In this document: one piece after another, positions 61,716-64,000 of the stretch
Numbering within the stretch: position 1 is the first letter of the stretch
Layout: each line of letters starts with the position of its first letter
From: Haematomicrobium sanguinis DSM 21259
GTDB taxonomy: Bacteria; Actinomycetota; Actinomycetes; Actinomycetales; Micrococcaceae
NCBI RefSeq assembly: GCF_000688395.1
Contig: NZ_JIAG01000003.1
Coordinates: 186,001 to 250,000, forward strand
Length of the DNA stretch: 64,000 nt
Reading direction: 5' to 3'
The notes under the pieces: model-generated
Seen by the model: only the letters and a program-made list of their open reading frames with translations
What the model was told of the DNA's origin: nothing
Database searches by the model: none
Position numbers and translations under genes: made by a program

Positions 61716-61811
61716 CGCCGCCTGAAACCTCACTCGCGCTCCGATAGGATAGACCGGGAAGAGAAACCGACGCGCTATTCGCAGTCATCCAGCAGTCATC
61801 AAGGAGTAGAA

Positions 61812-62369
61812 GTGATCGAGGAAACCCTCGCCGAAGCTAAAGAAAAGATGGACGCCTCCGTGGAGTCCGCCAAGGAGAACTTCTCCTCCGTGCGCACCGG
61901 CCGCGCCAACCCCTCGTTGTTCGCCAAGGTCATGGTGGAGTACTACGGCACCCCCACCCCGTTGCAGCAACTCGCGTCCTTCCAGAACCCGGAAGCGCGC
62001 ACCCTCTTGATTCAGCCGTTCGATAAGAGCGCCATGAAAGACATTGAAAAAGCGCTCCGCGACTCCGATTTGGGAGCCAACCCGTCCAATGACGGCAACG
62101 TGATTCGCGTGGTCCTTCCCGAACTCACCGAGGAGCGCCGCAAGGAATACGTCAAGCTCGTCAAGGGCATGGCCGAGGACGCGAAGGTCGCCGTACGCAA
62201 TAACCGCCGCAAGGCCAAGGAAGCAATCGACAAATTCGTCAAGGACGGCGATGTCGGCGAAGACGAAGGCGCACGCGGCGAAAAGGAACTCGATTCCATC
62301 ACCAAGTCCCACGTTGAGAACATCGATGAGCTGCTGTCCCGTAAAGAAGCGGAACTGCTCGAAGTCTAA
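61812..62369 (+). CDS. frr: Ribosome recycling factor
   Basis: Releases ribosomes from mRNA after termination, together with EF-G. 185 residues, normal length. Seen are the N-terminal helix, [27 protein letters not shown], and the helical domain [18 protein letters not shown] start at 61812 with AAGGAG upstream. Its last base overlaps the first of cdsA. Confidence 0.97.
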   Translation: MIEETLAEAKEKMDASVESAKENFSSVRTGRANPSLFAKVMVEYYGTPTPLQQLASFQNPEARTLLIQPFDKSAMKDIEKALRDSDLGANPSNDGNVIRVVLPELTEERRKEYVKLVKGMAEDAKVAVRNNRRKAKEAIDKFVKDGDVGEDEGARGEKELDSITKSHVENIDELLSRKEAELLEV

Positions 62370-63280
62370 TGAGCACCTCCAGCTCACCGCCTGCGGCCAA
62401 CGCGGCCAACTCGGCCAGCGCGGCCAACGCGGCCAGCCCGGGGAAGAAGGCGTCCCGCGCTGGCCGTGATTTACCGGCCGCAATTGGAGTCGGGCTGACG
62501 CTCCTCATCGTGGTGCTCATCGGCATCCTTTGGGTGCCCTGGCTCTTGCTGGTGGTCGTGACGGCGGCAGTGAGTTTCGGCGCGTGGGAAGTCGCCCGCG
62601 CATTGCGTTCGCGCCATATCGAGGTCCCGCAAGTCCCTCTGCAAATTGGTGCCATCGGCATACCTGTAGGCACCTGGATCGGCGCGCTCACCGGAATTGG
62701 AGCGGAGCAGGGGCTCGCGATCTCCCTCTTCGGCGCGGTCCTGGTCATGGTCCTCTACCGTGTGTTCCTGCCGCGTCGCGACACCTTGCGGGCAGTCATC
62801 TCGGGCACCTTTATTTTGCTCTGGGTGCCGTTCCTCGCCTCATTCACGCTCCTGCTTCTGACCGAACCGCGCGGGAACATTCTGTTGGCCACGTTGCTGT
62901 TGCTCGTGGTTTCCAATGACACCTTTGGCTACATCGTCGGCTCGCTTTTCGGCAAACACCCCCTGGTGCCGAAAATCTCGCCGAAGAAATCCTGGGAAGG
63001 GTTCATCGGTTCAATTCTGGGCGCCTGCCTCATCGGCGTACTCTGTTGTATCTTCCTGCTCCAGACCCAATGGTGGGTCGGCATCATCCTCGCGGTTCTC
63101 ACCGTGGCCGCCGCCACCACCGGTGACCTTGCCGAATCCATGATTAAACGCGAGCTGGGTGTCAAAGACATGAGCCGCATTCTGCCCGGGCACGGCGGTC
63201 TCATGGACCGATTAGACTCCGTGGTTTTCGCCGCGCCGGTGGCGTATCTGGTGACGGTAATTCTCTCCGGTCATTTCTGA
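62369..63280 (+). CDS. cdsA: Phosphatidate cytidylyltransferase
   Basis: Makes CDP-diacylglycerol from phosphatidate and CTP. 303 residues with about eight helices. The CDS signature S-x2-KR-x4-KD-x5-GHGG-x2-DR-x-D is complete (SMIKRELGVKDMSRILPGHG and LMDRLDS). The N-terminal 30 residues are an Ala/Ser/Asn-rich run (ANAANSASAANAASPGKK) made of short near-repeats. The start overlaps frr by 1 nt. Confidence 0.95.
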   Translation: MSTSSSPPAANAANSASAANAASPGKKASRAGRDLPAAIGVGLTLLIVVLIGILWVPWLLLVVVTAAVSFGAWEVARALRSRHIEVPQVPLQIGAIGIPVGTWIGALTGIGAEQGLAISLFGAVLVMVLYRVFLPRRDTLRAVISGTFILLWVPFLASFTLLLLTEPRGNILLATLLLLVVSNDTFGYIVGSLFGKHPLVPKISPKKSWEGFIGSILGACLIGVLCCIFLLQTQWWVGIILAVLTVAAATTGDLAESMIKRELGVKDMSRILPGHGGLMDRLDSVVFAAPVAYLVTVILSGHF

Positions 63281-63372
63281 GCGATACACTAACCAGAGCC
63301 GCTCACCACCCACCAAACCGCCCTAAAACAAGCACAGCGTGACAACCACAGCGCAGTAACGAAAAGGACATC

Positions 63373-63948
63373 ATGGAGGAAACCCGCTCCCGCAAGGCAA
63401 CCTTTCCCCGTGCCGAGCGCCGCGACTACGGCTATGACGTCAAACAGGTCGATGCCTTCATGGCCAAAGCCCGCCGCTCCTACAACAACCCGGACGCCGG
63501 CGCCCCCGTGACCAGTAAAGAAGTCCGCGCGGTCGCTTTTGACCCGGCCAAGGGCGGTTACGAGCCGCGCGCCATCGACGCAGCGCTGGACCGGATTGAG
63601 GACGCGTTCGCGGAACGCGAGCGGGATGCGCTGATCGCCAAACACGGGGAAGACCAGTGGTTACAGGGCATCAGCAAGCTATCCACGGTTCTCCGTGCGC
63701 GTATGCACCGCCGCCGCGGCGAACGCTTTCGCCGCCCGACCAGCCGCAACGCCATCAGCTACGACGTTGAAGATGTGGACCGGCTGTGCGAAGAACTCCT
63801 CAGCTACTTCGAAAAGGACAAACCGCTAAGCGTGGACGTGGTGCGCCGGGCGGTGTTCCGCCCCGCCAAGGGCCGTAACGGCTATGACGAGGCGCAGGTC
63901 GACGCGTTCTTGGACCGCGTCGTCGAGCTGATGGCCGCGATCGACTAA
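63373..63948 (+). CDS. DivIVA-domain-containing protein
   Basis: A 191-residue cytoplasmic protein with three copies of the short DivIVA-like motif (F/Y-x-V/D-QVD-AF): GYDVKQVDAFMAKARR near residue 20, GGYEPRAIDAALDRIED near 58, and GRNGYDEAQVDAFLDRV near the end. Such DivIVA-domain proteins follow cdsA in many actinobacteria. A role in polar or septal localisation is plausible. ATG at 63373, AAAAGGA upstream. Confidence 0.82.
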   Translation: MEETRSRKATFPRAERRDYGYDVKQVDAFMAKARRSYNNPDAGAPVTSKEVRAVAFDPAKGGYEPRAIDAALDRIEDAFAERERDALIAKHGEDQWLQGISKLSTVLRARMHRRRGERFRRPTSRNAISYDVEDVDRLCEELLSYFEKDKPLSVDVVRRAVFRPAKGRNGYDEAQVDAFLDRVVELMAAID

Positions 63949-63963
63949 CTCGCTCGCAAACCC

Positions 63964-64000
63964 ATGAGCACGCGCCCAAATTTTCTGGTCATCATGACCG
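63964..64000 (+). CDS. Start of a probable sulfatase-family gene (partial)
   Basis: Only 12 residues are visible (MSTRPNFLVIMT). The RPNFLVIMT start is very like the first strand of sulfatases/phosphoglycerol-transferase relatives, where an Asp metal ligand (TDD) comes next. The rest lies beyond the window. Confidence 0.4.
   Translation, partial: MSTRPNFLVIMT

Overview
The window is a contiguous piece of a high-GC Gram-positive (actinobacterial) chromosome. The evidence is the strong G/C bias at third codon positions, the many GTG/TTG starts, a 13E12-type DUF222/HNH gene, DivIVA-domain and YibE/F-like proteins, a SAM-IV riboswitch, DtxR/IdeR-type iron boxes, a sortase-type LPDTG protein, and the dusB-dgt-dnaG and rpsB-tsf-pyrH-frr-cdsA gene orders. 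A Micrococcales-like organism fits best; the genus cannot be fixed from sequence reading alone.

Layout. (1) 1-2.8 kb: the 5' part of a chitobiose/GlcNAc-type ABC binding lipoprotein, divergent from an RpiR regulator and a SIS-domain sugar-phosphate protein. (2) 2.8-4.9 kb: a divergent NarL-type response regulator and histidine kinase, closed by a very long DNA palindrome. (3) 4.9-10.2 kb: histidine utilisation, with hutH divergent from iclR-hutU-hutI and two candidate operators between them. (4) 10.2-19.3 kb: a MerR regulator, a secreted GH18 enzyme, a five-gene amino-sugar operon (SIS isomerase/deaminase, ROK kinase, PfkB kinase, class II aldolase, DeoR regulator), then two perfect DnaA boxes in front of an enlarged 13E12 HNH gene. 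(5) 19.3-25.6 kb: mixed housekeeping and accessory genes (phosphoglycerate mutase-like, CPBP, LysR-effector-domain-only protein, VOC protein, SAM-IV riboswitch-metX, SGNH hydrolase, esterase, S4 protein). (6) 25.6-29.8 kb: efeUOB iron uptake under an IdeR/DtxR box. (7) 29.9-39.5 kb: DMT transporter, glyQS, GNAT-like gene, YibE/F, dusB, dgt, dnaG, tRNA-Asn. (8) 39.6-46.2 kb: DsbA-like, YedK/HMCES, Bcr/CflA exporter, fused holin-like/DUF3618 membrane protein, and a lipid cluster (CDP-alcohol phosphatidyltransferase, DMT protein, GT4 glycosyltransferase). (9) 46.2-51.2 kb: wall-anchored alkaline phosphatase, a tRNA with CAT anticodon, a lower-GC patch with a small Cys-containing secreted protein interrupted by an in-frame TAG and a GT87 glycosyltransferase, then a flavodoxin-like gene coupled to a 56-residue membrane protein. 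(10) 51.3-57.6 kb: MHS transporter, Nramp transporter, acyl-CoA dehydrogenase, TetR regulator, alpha/beta hydrolase, DUF3806 protein. (11) 57.6-64 kb: a degenerate M23 peptidase, then rpsB-tsf, pyrH, a membrane protein, frr-cdsA, a DivIVA-domain protein, and the first codons of a probable sulfatase.

Themes. Amino-sugar metabolism appears three times in the first 19 kb: the chitobiose-type transporter with RpiR and SIS, the GH18 enzyme, and the AgaS-like operon. Metal-responsive sites sit at efeU, at the VOC gene and possibly at the Nramp gene. Many gene ends carry long perfect inverted repeats (16-28 bp arms), mostly without U tracts. No CRISPR array, insertion sequence or prophage was seen. 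The items most worth follow-up are the interrupted secreted-protein gene at 48.4-48.8 kb, the DnaA-box pair with the 13E12 gene, the twin ACTCATGAGT palindromes at 54.1 kb, the nested GCATAA palindromes at 55.5 kb and the 58-nt palindrome at 4.8 kb. None of these amounts to a demonstrated new system.
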